In this document: positions 44,157-52,682 of the stretch, one piece after another
Layout of the letters: every line of letters starts with the position of its first letter
How positions within the stretch are numbered: position 1 is the first letter of the stretch
Origin: an uncultured Lachnospiraceae bacterium
Lineage (GTDB): Bacteria > Bacillota > Clostridia > Lachnospirales > Lachnospiraceae
NCBI GenBank assembly: GCA_910585625.1
Contig: CAJUFQ010000021.1
Location: 1-64,000 of the forward strand
DNA: 64,000 nucleotides
Direction of reading: 5' to 3'
Position numbers and translations under genes: made by a program
The notes under the pieces: generated by a model
Databases searched by the model: none
What the model was told of the DNA's origin: nothing
Seen by the model: the letters and a program-made list of their open reading frames with translations, nothing else

Positions 44157-45113
44157 TCATCCGTTCTCCCTTCTGAATCCCTCTATCTCCTTGATGGAAG
44201 GCATCACCCGCAGCGCCCCTTTTTTTGTCGTAACCAGGCATGCCGCCGCATTAGCGAAAGACAGCATCTCTTGCAGGCTCTCCTGCGTGAATCCATCCAA
44301 ACCGTGCTGCAGGACAAAGTGCAGCATGCAACCGCAGAACGTGTCTCCGGCTCCCGTAGTCTCTACCGTCTTCTCTGAATGAAATGGCTCCCCTATGGCA
44401 ATGCTTCCGCGGCAGAAGGCTTTGCTCCCATCTCTGCCCATCGTGGCGCAGACAAGCGGGATATGGTACTCCTTAAGCAATTCCTGCACGCCTTTCTCAA
44501 TATCTTTTTCCCCGGTCATAAACTCCACCTCGTTATCTGATATTTTCAGAATATCACACTGAGAAAGCCCATACTGTATTTTTTCTTTTGCCATCTGCAG
44601 ATTCTTCCACAGAGGCGGTCTTAAATTGGGATCGAACGATACCAGCGTTCCGTTTGCTTTCGCCGTCTCAACCGCATACTTCGTTGCCGCTTCTGCTCTT
44701 TCAGAAGTCATGGAAAGGCTTCCAAAATGAAATATCTTTGCAGATTGTATCAGCTCTCGGGACACCTCCTCTTTCCCCAGCATCATATCTGCCCCCGGAT
44801 TGCGGCAGAAGGAAAAATCCCTGTCCCCATCTTGCTTGGTATGCACGAACGCAAGGGTTGTAGGTACTTCTTCATCAAAGAGCAGCCCCTCCGTACAAAT
44901 CCCCTGCTCCTTGACAGCAGCCTCCAACAGTTTCCCGAAAGAATCTTTCCCTACCTTGCCAATAAACGCCGTGGGATGCCCCAATTTCTGCAGGCAGGAA
45001 AGCACATTGCATGGCGCGCCGCCTGGGTTAGCCTCAAAAATAGGATTCCCCTGCCCGCTGACGCCATTATCCGTAAAATCAATCAGCAATTCACCTAATG
45101 CAACGACATCCAT
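44157..45113 (-). CDS. PfkB-family sugar kinase (fructokinase-like)
   Basis: A 318-residue ribokinase-family enzyme: N-terminal VVALGELLIDF, the sugar-binding GGAPCNV, and the catalytic TTGAGDTFCG. The pattern is closest to bacterial fructokinases that phosphorylate fructose, but other sugars are possible. AGGAGA lies 5 bases upstream of the ATG. It follows carB by about 100 bases with no obvious shared role. Confidence 0.87.
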   Translation of the reverse strand: MDVVALGELLIDFTDNGVSGQGNPIFEANPGGAPCNVLSCLQKLGHPTAFIGKVGKDSFGKLLEAAVKEQGICTEGLLFDEEVPTTLAFVHTKQDGDRDFSFCRNPGADMMLGKEEVSRELIQSAKIFHFGSLSMTSERAEAATKYAVETAKANGTLVSFDPNLRPPLWKNLQMAKEKIQYGLSQCDILKISDNEVEFMTGEKDIEKGVQELLKEYHIPLVCATMGRDGSKAFCRGSIAIGEPFHSEKTVETTGAGDTFCGCMLHFVLQHGLDGFTQESLQEMLSFANAAACLVTTKKGALRVMPSIKEIEGFRRENG

Positions 45114-45218
45114 AAGAGTCTCCTTTCATAAGCCCAGATCATATTTTTCAATATCCACCACCGCACTGCCATCACGGGCAAACCGTTCATGCCCAAAGTA
45201 TGAATCGGCCGTTTCGGT

Positions 45219-48200
45219 CTATTTATCGTGAATCTGCGCATGGAGCTGCTGCAGGGAATGCACTTCCCCATTGCCCTTTTTCTGCACCTGGAGGATTCCC
45301 TCGGCAGTCGCCCTGGCAGCTGCAATCGTCGTCATATAGGGAACCTTTGCCTTGATGGCGGCCTTGCGCAAATAGCTGTCATCATGCTTGCTGTCTTCGC
45401 CTACCGGAGAATTGATAATCAGGTCTATATCTCCATTGGTAATCAAATCTAATAAGTTCGGCCTGCCCTCATGGAGTTTCTTCACAAGCTCCGCCTCTAT
45501 GCCTGCCTCGTTCAACAATTCACAGGTGTTTCCCGTGGCAAGAATCTTGAAGCCTGCCTTCGCAAAAGCTTTGCCAACCTCAACGACCTCCGCTTTGTCC
45601 TTGCGGTTGACGCTGATCAGCACCGTGCCGCCAAGAGGAAGCCTGGTCTGCGTTGCCTCCTGGGCCCGGAAGAATGATTCACCCACGGATTCCGCAAGCC
45701 CCAGCACTTCTCCCGTGGAGCGCATTTCCGGCCCAAGGACGGGATCCACCTCCTGGAACATATTGAAGGGGAAAACCGCTTCCTTCACGCCGTAATAGGG
45801 GATATCCTGCTCTTTTAAGCCAGGTACCGGAGACGGGTTCCCGGTAATCTCAGATGTAATAATCTCCGTTGCCAGCGGAACCATGCGGATATTGCACACT
45901 TTCGATACCAAAGGCACAGTCCTTGACGCCCTCGGGTTAGCTTCCAGCACATACACCTTGCCGTCCTCAATCGCATACTGCATATTCATCAGTCCACGCA
46001 CATGCATCTCTTCTGCAATCTTCCTGGTATATTCCTTGATAGTCGCAACATTTTCCTCTGATATATGCTTCGAGGGAATGATGCATGCAGAGTCGCCGGA
46101 ATGGACGCCCGCAAGTTCAATATGCTCCATGACCGCTGGCACAAAGGCGTGCGTGCCGTCGCTGATGGCGTCCGCCTCACACTCAAGCGCATGGTTGAGG
46201 AAACGGTCAATCAGGATTGGACGGTCCGGAGTCACGCCGATTGCCGCCTCCATGTAGGAGATAAGGTTCTCATCATTGTACACGACCTCCATGCCGCGGC
46301 CGCCCAATACATAAGAAGGACGAACCATCACCGGATAGCCGATGGCATGGGCAATGTCCAACGCTTCCTCCGCCGTAACCGCCATGCCAGATTCCGGCAT
46401 GGGGATTTCCAGCTTATCCATCATGGCACGGAACAGATCCCTGTCCTCGGCCAAATCAATCACAGACGGCGACGTGCCTAATATCTTCACTCCGTTCTTC
46501 TCCAGATCTGCAGCCAGGTTCAGCGGCGTCTGCCCGCCAAACTGGGCAATCACGCCCACCGGCTGCTCTTTCTTATAGATGCTCAGCACATCCTCCAGCG
46601 TCAGCGGCTCAAAATACAACTTATCCGAAGTATCATAATCCGTGGACACCGTCTCAGGGTTGCAGTTGACAATAATGGTCTCAAAGCCCATCTTCTTCAA
46701 CGCCAGCGAAGCATGCACACAGCAGTAATCAAACTCGATTCCCTGACCGATACGGTTCGGCCCGCCGCCGAGTATCATAATCTTAGGCTTATCGGCACGG
46801 ACAGGATTGCTGTCTGGGGCATTGTAGGTAGAGTAATAATATGCACTGTCCTCGGTGCCGCTTACATGCACGCCCTCCCAGGCTTCCTCCACGCCTAATT
46901 TAATACGCTGCCCACGAATTTCCTGTTCCGGCACATCCAGCAATATACTCAGGTATTTATCGGAAAAACCATCTTTCTTAGCTTTCACCAGCAGCTCGTC
47001 CGCAGGAAGCCCGCCCTTGTAAGTAAGGATTTCCAGCTCCTCCTCTGCCAGTTCTTTCATCTGCTCAATGAACCACGTCTTCACGCGGGTAATCCTGTGA
47101 AGCTCGTCCACGGTCACGCCCCTTTTTAATGCCTCATACATAGCAAAATGACGCTCGCTGGAAGGAATCAGCAGCATCTGCAGAAGCTGCCGCTTGGATT
47201 TTTCCTCAAGCTTCGGAATCTGCCCGAGGCCATAGCGTCCGGTCTCCAGGGAACGGATGGCTTTCTGGAACGCTTCTTTATAGTTCTTGCCGATACTCAT
47301 GACCTCGCCTACGGCGCGCATCTGCGTACCCAGCTTGTCCTCTACGCCCTTAAACTTCTCAAATGCCCAACGCGCAAACTTAATCACCACGTAATCGCCG
47401 TCCGGCACATATTTGTCCAAAGTGCCGTATTTCCCACAGGGAATATCCTTTAGCGTCAGCCCGGACGCCAGCATGGCGCTGACCAAAGCGATCGGGAAGC
47501 CAGTCGCCTTGGAGGCAAGCGCGGAAGAACGCGACGTCCTGGGGTTAATCTCTATTACAATAATACGGTCGCTGACTGGGTCATGGGCAAACTGCACGTT
47601 TGTCCCGCCAATAACCTGTACAGACTCCACAATACTGTAGGCCTGCTTCTGAAGCCTCTTCTGCAGTTCTTCAGAGATTGTGAGCATAGGCGCCGCGCAG
47701 AAGGAATCCCCGGTATGCACGCCCATAGGATCTATATTCTCAATGAAGCAGACTGTTATCATATTTCCTTCTGAATCACGCACCACTTCAAGCTCCAGCT
47801 CTTCCCATCCTAAAATGGACTCTTCCACCAGAACCTGCCCCACTAAGCTTGCCTGCAGCCCTCTGGCGCAGACCAAGCGCAGCTCATCTTTATTATATAC
47901 CAGCCCGCCGCCGGCGCCGCCCATCGTATAGGCAGGGCGAAGCACGACCGGATAGCCCAGCTTATCGGCAATCTCCAATGCCTCGTCCACTGAATATGCT
48001 ACCTCGCTGCGCGCCATCTCAATACCCAGAGAATTCATGGCATTCTTAAACTCAATACGGTCCTCGCCGCGCTCAATGGCGTCCACCTGAACGCCGATTA
48101 CCTTGACCTGGTATTTGTCCAGAATCCCCGCACTGGCAAGTTCTGCACAGAGATTAAGCCCTGACTGCCCGCCCAGGTTCGGCAGCAACGCATCAGGACG

Positions 48201-48443
48201 CTCTTTGGCGATAATCTGCTCCAGCCGCTCTTTGTTCAGCGGTTCAATATATGTGACATCTGCCATTTCCGGATCCGTCATGATTGTCGCAGGGTTGGAA
48301 TTCACCAACACAATTTCATACCCAAGCTTTTTCAACGCTTTACAGGCCTGTGTGCCGGAATAATCAAACTCGCAGGCCTGCCCGATAATGATGGGTCCCG
48401 AGCCTATAATCAATACTTTATGAATATCAGTTCTCTGTGGCAT
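45219..48443 (-). CDS. carB: Carbamoyl-phosphate synthase large subunit
   Basis: Makes carbamoyl phosphate from bicarbonate, ATP and ammonia for arginine and pyrimidine synthesis. The 1074-residue protein has the two homologous ATP-grasp halves (IIIGQACEFDYSGTQACK near the start and ILGGGPNRIGQGIEFDY near residue 560) and the C-terminal MGS-like allosteric domain (TGNTCELL, LIINSPVGEDS). The start at 48443 has AGGAGGA 6 bases upstream; the longer frame to 48596 covers the promoter. Its partner carA is not adjacent on either side. Confidence 0.96.
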   Translation of the reverse strand: MPQRTDIHKVLIIGSGPIIIGQACEFDYSGTQACKALKKLGYEIVLVNSNPATIMTDPEMADVTYIEPLNKERLEQIIAKERPDALLPNLGGQSGLNLCAELASAGILDKYQVKVIGVQVDAIERGEDRIEFKNAMNSLGIEMARSEVAYSVDEALEIADKLGYPVVLRPAYTMGGAGGGLVYNKDELRLVCARGLQASLVGQVLVEESILGWEELELEVVRDSEGNMITVCFIENIDPMGVHTGDSFCAAPMLTISEELQKRLQKQAYSIVESVQVIGGTNVQFAHDPVSDRIIVIEINPRTSRSSALASKATGFPIALVSAMLASGLTLKDIPCGKYGTLDKYVPDGDYVVIKFARWAFEKFKGVEDKLGTQMRAVGEVMSIGKNYKEAFQKAIRSLETGRYGLGQIPKLEEKSKRQLLQMLLIPSSERHFAMYEALKRGVTVDELHRITRVKTWFIEQMKELAEEELEILTYKGGLPADELLVKAKKDGFSDKYLSILLDVPEQEIRGQRIKLGVEEAWEGVHVSGTEDSAYYYSTYNAPDSNPVRADKPKIMILGGGPNRIGQGIEFDYCCVHASLALKKMGFETIIVNCNPETVSTDYDTSDKLYFEPLTLEDVLSIYKKEQPVGVIAQFGGQTPLNLAADLEKNGVKILGTSPSVIDLAEDRDLFRAMMDKLEIPMPESGMAVTAEEALDIAHAIGYPVMVRPSYVLGGRGMEVVYNDENLISYMEAAIGVTPDRPILIDRFLNHALECEADAISDGTHAFVPAVMEHIELAGVHSGDSACIIPSKHISEENVATIKEYTRKIAEEMHVRGLMNMQYAIEDGKVYVLEANPRASRTVPLVSKVCNIRMVPLATEIITSEITGNPSPVPGLKEQDIPYYGVKEAVFPFNMFQEVDPVLGPEMRSTGEVLGLAESVGESFFRAQEATQTRLPLGGTVLISVNRKDKAEVVEVGKAFAKAGFKILATGNTCELLNEAGIEAELVKKLHEGRPNLLDLITNGDIDLIINSPVGEDSKHDDSYLRKAAIKAKVPYMTTIAAARATAEGILQVQKKGNGEVHSLQQLHAQIHDK

Positions 48444-48524
48444 ATTGTGTCCTCCTAATTGATTTGATAATCTATGTAGTTCGCAGTGTAAACGCAAAAG
48501 CCGCCAGCTTTTTCGCTCATGGGC

Positions 48525-48553
48525 ATTATAGCACAACTCCGGCTGTTTTACAA
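48525..48553 (-). promoter_or_regulatory. SigA-type promoter of carB
   Basis: On the minus strand TTGTAA (48553-48548), a 17-base spacer and TATAAT (48530-48525) lie about 80 bases upstream of carB. The leader between has a small AAAAGC/GCTTTT hairpin without a U-tract. Confidence 0.7.
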
Positions 48554-48650
48554 ACACAGAACATAAATTATCTATAATAGGAAATAATAATAGCACGGAA
48601 CAGCTGCAGCATTATTATCGACTAATAATTCACATAATTTTCACACAATT

Positions 48651-48693
48651 TTAGCACTCACTACTTGACAGTGCTAACAATTTGTATTATGAT
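48651..48693 (+). promoter_or_regulatory. CIRCE element and promoter of hsp20
   Basis: TTAGCACTC-N9-CAGTGCTAA (48651-48677) matches the CIRCE consensus TTAGCACTC-N9-GAGTGCTAA with one change. It overlaps the -35 TTGACA (48665-48670), which is spaced 17 bases from TATGAT (48688-48693). CIRCE is bound by the repressor HrcA, so the gene should be induced by heat. Confidence 0.93.
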
Positions 48694-48772
48694 ATGTTGT
48701 GAACAAAAGGAAACGGATTAGGATCCAAACCTATTGCTTCACAGAAAATAATTGACAAAGGAGCGATGATTT

Positions 48773-49195
48773 ATGTTAATGCCAAGTATTTTTACAAAAG
48801 ATTTATTCGATGATTTTTTTGAGCCACGCTATCATGGTTATGACCGCAATCAGGCTCTGATGAGGACTGATGTGAAGGAGACGGGACAGGGCTATCAGCT
48901 TTCCATGGATCTTCCCGGCGTAAAGAAGGAAGACCTGAAGGCCGAATTAAAAGACGGATACCTGACTATCAGCGCAACAACCCGGCAGGACAACGACGAG
49001 AAGGACTCCGAAGGACGGTATATCCGCCGCGAACGCTACTATGGAACTTTCAACCGAAGCTTCTTCGTTGGCGAGAATGTGACCCAGGATGAAATCAAGG
49101 CCAAGTTTGAGAATGGAATACTCTCTTTACAGATTCCGAAAAAGGAGCCGGCAAAACAGGTAGATGAGAAGAGGTATATCGCAATCGAAGGGTAA
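48773..49195 (+). CDS. Hsp20/alpha-crystallin small heat-shock protein
   Basis: A 140-residue chaperone that holds unfolding proteins. The alpha-crystallin domain (about 35-130) shows YQLSMDLPGVKKEDLKAELKDGYLTI, given here as separate segments YQLSMDLPG and KDGYLTISA, and the C-terminal ENGILSLQIPKKEP with an IPK anchor. AGGAGC lies 8 bases upstream. It is monocistronic with a CIRCE-controlled promoter and a strong terminator. Most HrcA targets are groESL and dnaK; control of hsp20 is less common. Confidence 0.94.
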   Translation: MLMPSIFTKDLFDDFFEPRYHGYDRNQALMRTDVKETGQGYQLSMDLPGVKKEDLKAELKDGYLTISATTRQDNDEKDSEGRYIRRERYYGTFNRSFFVGENVTQDEIKAKFENGILSLQIPKKEPAKQVDEKRYIAIEG

Positions 49196-49247
49196 ACAGC
49201 TTTGCCGCACATATCTCAACCGAGGCACAATCAGCCTTGCTGCTGAG

Positions 49248-49285
49248 ACAGGGCCGGCCGTTATCAATATGACGGCCGGCCCTGT
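49248..49285 (+). terminator. Terminator of hsp20
   Basis: ACAGGGCCGGCCGT and ACGGCCGGCCCTGT form a perfect 14-bp stem with a 10-base loop, 50 bases after the stop. A clear T-run is lacking (TATATCC follows), but the stem is very stable. Confidence 0.8.
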
Positions 49286-49339
49286 TATATCCTGCTTTCT
49301 CTCTCCAAAATCTTTGGAAACTTCGGCAGTTGAAAGACA

Positions 49340-49520
49340 AACTGCTGATATGGACATTTACCGCATTCTCATCACCGTAATCTACTTCCGCTTCTTGTGA
49401 CGGAATACTCGTTAAGATTCATTACAAAGGGTTTTGTCATGTAATCATCCGCTTTTACCAAAAAGCAGAGCCAATGAACAGCAGAAATCTTACCCGCACA
49501 TTCATCAGCCCTGCAATCAT
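49340..49520 (-). pseudogene. Remnant of an OmpR-type response regulator
   Basis: Just past the MATE stop, minus-strand frames spell ADDYMTKPF (49452-49426), the conserved end of a receiver domain, and then, in another frame, DYGDENAVNVHIS (about 49383-49345), the recognition-helix part of the OmpR winged helix. An intact regulator has some 90 residues between these; here there are about 20. Upstream of the first motif only about 23 related residues are left. I read it as an internally deleted, frameshifted relic. No partner kinase is left. Confidence 0.6.
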
Positions 49521-49529
49521 ATAAGATTC

Positions 49530-50861
49530 TCAATACCCATAGCGTTTTCGATATTTCAGGAACATTCCCGCAGATAATGCAAGCGCCATCAGCTCCGCCG
49601 CCGGCGTCGCCAGCCAGATGCCGTTCACGCCCAAAAGCGCCGGCAGCACGAGCATTGTAACCAGCATGAAAACAAAAGACCTGGAAAACGCAAGTATTGC
49701 CGAGACCACGCCATTTGACAAGGCCGTGAACATCCCACTGGCAAAAATATTGAAACCAATGAAACACAGCGCAATCGTGCAGATCCTGTTCCCGGTCACC
49801 GCCAGGCCGTACACCGGGTTATCAGGGCGGGCAAACACAGACACTAACGGCTCCGTGAGGAAACATGAGGCTGCCACGGTCAGGACAGAAATGACCGCAA
49901 TCACCTTCAGGCTGGCCGCCACCAATTTTTTCATTTTAGCATGGTTCTGCTCCCCATGGTAAAAACTGAGCATAGGGGCCACCCCATAAGAATACCCGGT
50001 ATAAAGAGAGCTTGCAAACATCAGCACATACATAATTATCGTCACGGCCGCCACGCCATTTTCCCCTACATAACGGAGCAGCGTCCAGTTAAACATCATG
50101 GTAATAATCCCGGTGACAAGCGCAGTCGCCATCTCAGAACATCCGTTTGTCGCAGCATCCGACAAAACCCGGAAACGAAACGCCGGTTTCTTAAAATGCA
50201 ACAGGCTGTTCCTGCGGCTGAATACGACAAATCCCACGACGGCTGTCACCGAGTACCCAAGGCCCGTCGCAATCGCTGCCCCGCGGATGCCCATGCCCAG
50301 CACCGCAAGGAACACATAGTCAAGCACCATATTCAGCACGCCGCCCGCCACGGAGCAAACCAGAGAAAGCGTCGCTTTCTCACTGGCAATCATATAAAGA
50401 GTGAAATTGTTCATCAGCAGGATTGGAACCGTAAACAGCAGATAACGGCTCAGGTATTGCACACAGTAGCCCGCCACATCCGCTGAGAGGCCCATGCCTG
50501 CAAAAATCCGCTCCATCACAAGATATCCGACGCCGCACATGGCAAGCCCTGCCAAGATATTCACCAGAATCAGGAATGTAAAGTCCTCCCTGGCCTCTTC
50601 CTGTTTGTGCTGCCCCATCTTCTTCATCACCACCGCGCTCCCGCCGGTGGCAAGCATCGTGGAAATAGCAGTGACCAGCTGGATGATCGGAGCCGTAAGG
50701 TTAACCGCCGATAAGGCGTCCGTCCCAATCAGGTTCGACACAAACAGCCCATCCACCATCGTATAGAACGACATAAATACGCTCATGGCAATCGTGGGGA
50801 TAGCAAATTTTAAGATATTTTTCAGGGTTACCGGCTTTTCATACGCATTTTGGTTTTCCAT
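49530..50861 (-). CDS. MATE-family multidrug efflux transporter
   Basis: A 443-residue membrane protein with about twelve helices in two homologous halves; FAIPTIAMSVFMSFYTMVDG and the paired half starting near SDAATNGCSEMATAL are typical of MATE exporters, which use a Na+ or H+ gradient to expel cationic drugs. The start at 50861 has AAGGAGGT about 10 bases upstream; the longer frame to 51002 crosses the promoter and the MerR gene start. It is divergent from a MerR regulator and is driven by a promoter with a 19-base spacer, as MerR targets are. Confidence 0.9.
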   Translation of the reverse strand: MENQNAYEKPVTLKNILKFAIPTIAMSVFMSFYTMVDGLFVSNLIGTDALSAVNLTAPIIQLVTAISTMLATGGSAVVMKKMGQHKQEEAREDFTFLILVNILAGLAMCGVGYLVMERIFAGMGLSADVAGYCVQYLSRYLLFTVPILLMNNFTLYMIASEKATLSLVCSVAGGVLNMVLDYVFLAVLGMGIRGAAIATGLGYSVTAVVGFVVFSRRNSLLHFKKPAFRFRVLSDAATNGCSEMATALVTGIITMMFNWTLLRYVGENGVAAVTIIMYVLMFASSLYTGYSYGVAPMLSFYHGEQNHAKMKKLVAASLKVIAVISVLTVAASCFLTEPLVSVFARPDNPVYGLAVTGNRICTIALCFIGFNIFASGMFTALSNGVVSAILAFSRSFVFMLVTMLVLPALLGVNGIWLATPAAELMALALSAGMFLKYRKRYGY

Positions 50862-50914
50862 TGATTTCCGTACCTCCTTCTTTTCTTCCCTTGTTTTTGT
50901 TCTCTGTATATGGT

Positions 50915-50945
50915 AGCATAAACTATACAGTAACTGTACAGTCAA
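50915..50945 (-). promoter_or_regulatory. MerR-type promoter/operator of the MATE gene
   Basis: On the minus strand TTGACT (50945-50940), a 19-base spacer and TATGCT (50920-50915). The spacer contains ACTGTACAGT-T-ACTGTATAGT, a dyad typical of MerR-family operators. The over-long spacer is what MerR activators correct by twisting the DNA. Confidence 0.7.
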
Positions 50946-50959
50946 GGGGGGATTGAAAA

Positions 50960-51799
50960 ATGAACGAAAAAGACAAACTGCTGACCATTGGGCAATTCGC
51001 ATCCATGCACGGAATCAACAAAAAAACTTTGATGTGGTACGACGAAGTCGGGTTGTTTAAGCCCGCATCCATCAATCCTGAAAACGGTTACCGCTTCTAT
51101 ACCTACCGCCAAAGTCCCATCTTGGAGACAATCCTGCTGCTGCGGGAATCGGACGTGTCCATAGAAGAAATAAAAGCGTTTATGGAAAACCGCTCCGCAG
51201 AGAACCTGAAATTCCTGTTAGAAGAAAAAATGGAAAGCCTGGAACGCAGCATCATCCACCTGAAAGCTATCAAAAAAACATTGGGTAAATACCACCAGAA
51301 CATGTCCACGTTACTAAATATGGACTTGACAGAAATCAGCATCGTTGAAAAAGAAAAACGCTGCCTGATTACCATAGATATACAAGAAGACACTTCCTTT
51401 GAAGAAGAAGTGGAACTGGTTACCGCCGAAACGGAAAAATACAAGCTGGGGCGGCTGCACGACGCCAATTACGGATCCATGATTCCCGTTACAAGCCTGG
51501 AAGAGGGCGATTTTGAGAACTATACGAAAATTTTCATTGAAATCCCTTTCCTTACAGAACAAAACGAACATCCGCAAGGAAAAAGCAGCCTGCACATCCA
51601 GCCAGGCGGCAGATACCTGAGGGCGTTCCACAAAGGGGATTGGGACGGCATTCCCCTGCGCTATCAGCAAATCCTTGCATATGCCAGCGGACATGGGCTG
51701 AAACTAGCGGGATACTCTTACGAAATGGGCATCAATGAAATTGTCGTTGACCGGATAGAAGACTATATCGTACAGATTGAAATCCCAATTCGTATCTAA
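50960..51799 (+). CDS. MerR-family transcriptional regulator with GyrI-like effector domain
   Basis: A 279-residue regulator: N-terminal MerR winged helix (LTIGQFASMHGINKKTLMWYD and GYRFYTYRQ), a dimerisation coiled coil (about 80-115), and a C-terminal GyrI-like drug-binding domain (about 130-279), as in BmrR/BltR. It is divergent from the MATE exporter, whose promoter carries the typical 19-base spacer and dyad, so it probably activates that exporter when a drug is bound. GGGGGG lies just before the ATG. Confidence 0.92.
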   Translation: MNEKDKLLTIGQFASMHGINKKTLMWYDEVGLFKPASINPENGYRFYTYRQSPILETILLLRESDVSIEEIKAFMENRSAENLKFLLEEKMESLERSIIHLKAIKKTLGKYHQNMSTLLNMDLTEISIVEKEKRCLITIDIQEDTSFEEEVELVTAETEKYKLGRLHDANYGSMIPVTSLEEGDFENYTKIFIEIPFLTEQNEHPQGKSSLHIQPGGRYLRAFHKGDWDGIPLRYQQILAYASGHGLKLAGYSYEMGINEIVVDRIEDYIVQIEIPIRI

Positions 51800-51828
51800 G
51801 ACAATGAGAACGAATCTTTGACCTGGCA

Positions 51829-51851
51829 GGAAGGAGGTTACGCCTCCTTCC
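51829..51851. terminator. Hairpin between convergent merR-like and cdtB-like genes
   Basis: GGAAGGAGG-TTACG-CCTCCTTCC is a perfect 9-bp stem about 30 bases past the regulator's stop and 50 bases past the nuclease's. No T-run follows on either strand, so termination is only likely. Confidence 0.45.
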
Positions 51852-51897
51852 CATCATTCAGAAGTCTCAGGGGAATCAAAAGAAGAAACTGTACGGC

Positions 51898-52662
51898 TTA
51901 CGGTAGCGACAGCTGGAAGTACATCATATTATGGTCGCTGTACACCTTGCCGTTTTCCTCATCCACAACCTTAATATTCTCATACTTCAATAAAATAAAA
52001 GTTACCTTCTCACTACAAAACGCGTAATCGTAGGTATTATGTCTGTTCCCTCCCGCCCCTTGGGTCGGCGTACTCGGAGCAAATACCTGGCAAATTTTCG
52101 GCCTGCTTCTTGTCCCGCTGTATCTAATCGTATTAAACATATCCGGCGCAAGCATCTGCCCTGAACAATCATGTTCGAAAGGTTCCGCATTGAAATCCCC
52201 GGCAAGGAACCACGAAAGACTTGCATTATCAGTAATTTGGTCAATTACATTTGTCGTCTCCGTCAATGAGTCGCCGCCCGCATTCATATGGGCAGTCAGC
52301 ACAAAAAGCTTGCCAAGCGCCCCGAATACCGGTACCCTTCTCCCCGTATGCCCGGTGTAGATGCAGTCAACCAATTCCAGCTCCTGAAAATTTGCCAGCA
52401 CCGCAATCGTGCATCTCTGGTTATCAGCCATAAGATCCTCTTCTGCATAAACACAGGTAAAACCATAGCCAACATCGTCGCCTTTACTGTATCCTGTCGT
52501 CTCCGGCGCGCCCGCCTCCTGCAGTAAAATCAGGCACTGTTCATCCTCAATACGGTCTATCGCGTGCTGCAGCATCAGCAGCTTCTTGGTTTCCGTCTGG
52601 CAATTCTTTTCATCCCCGCTGCCGCCCTGCGCGTTCCAGCTAAAAATATGTAACCTAGGCAT
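51898..52662 (-). CDS. CdtB/DNase I-like endonuclease (EEP superfamily)
   Basis: A 254-residue metal-dependent phosphodiesterase of the endonuclease/exonuclease/phosphatase fold. All catalytic residues of DNase I are present in order: Asn10 (SWNAQGG), Glu49 (LLQEAG), His125 (AHMNAGG), Asp156 and Asn158 (AGDFNAEP), Asp212 (TYDYAF), Asp243-His244 (SDHN). WNAQGG, LLQEAG and the Gly-Gly-Asp after the His are closest to the B subunit of cytolethal distending toxin. Unlike CdtB it has no signal peptide, and no CdtA/CdtC lectin subunits are near. GAGGTGG precedes the ATG. It is the last gene of an operon with a DUF2589 protein, 20 bases upstream. Confidence 0.8.
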   Translation of the reverse strand: MPRLHIFSWNAQGGSGDEKNCQTETKKLLMLQHAIDRIEDEQCLILLQEAGAPETTGYSKGDDVGYGFTCVYAEEDLMADNQRCTIAVLANFQELELVDCIYTGHTGRRVPVFGALGKLFVLTAHMNAGGDSLTETTNVIDQITDNASLSWFLAGDFNAEPFEHDCSGQMLAPDMFNTIRYSGTRSRPKICQVFAPSTPTQGAGGNRHNTYDYAFCSEKVTFILLKYENIKVVDEENGKVYSDHNMMYFQLSLP

Positions 52663-52682
52663 TTTACCACCTCAATAATCTG

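Noticed and set aside
48444..48524. Pyrimidine attenuator in the carB leader
   Set aside because: Only a small AAAAGC/GCTTTT hairpin is present, with no U-tract and no anti-terminator or PyrR-like loop that I can see.
51898..52662. Complete cytolethal distending toxin locus
   Set aside because: No CdtA- or CdtC-like lectin genes or secretion signals are present; only the nuclease fold is shared.
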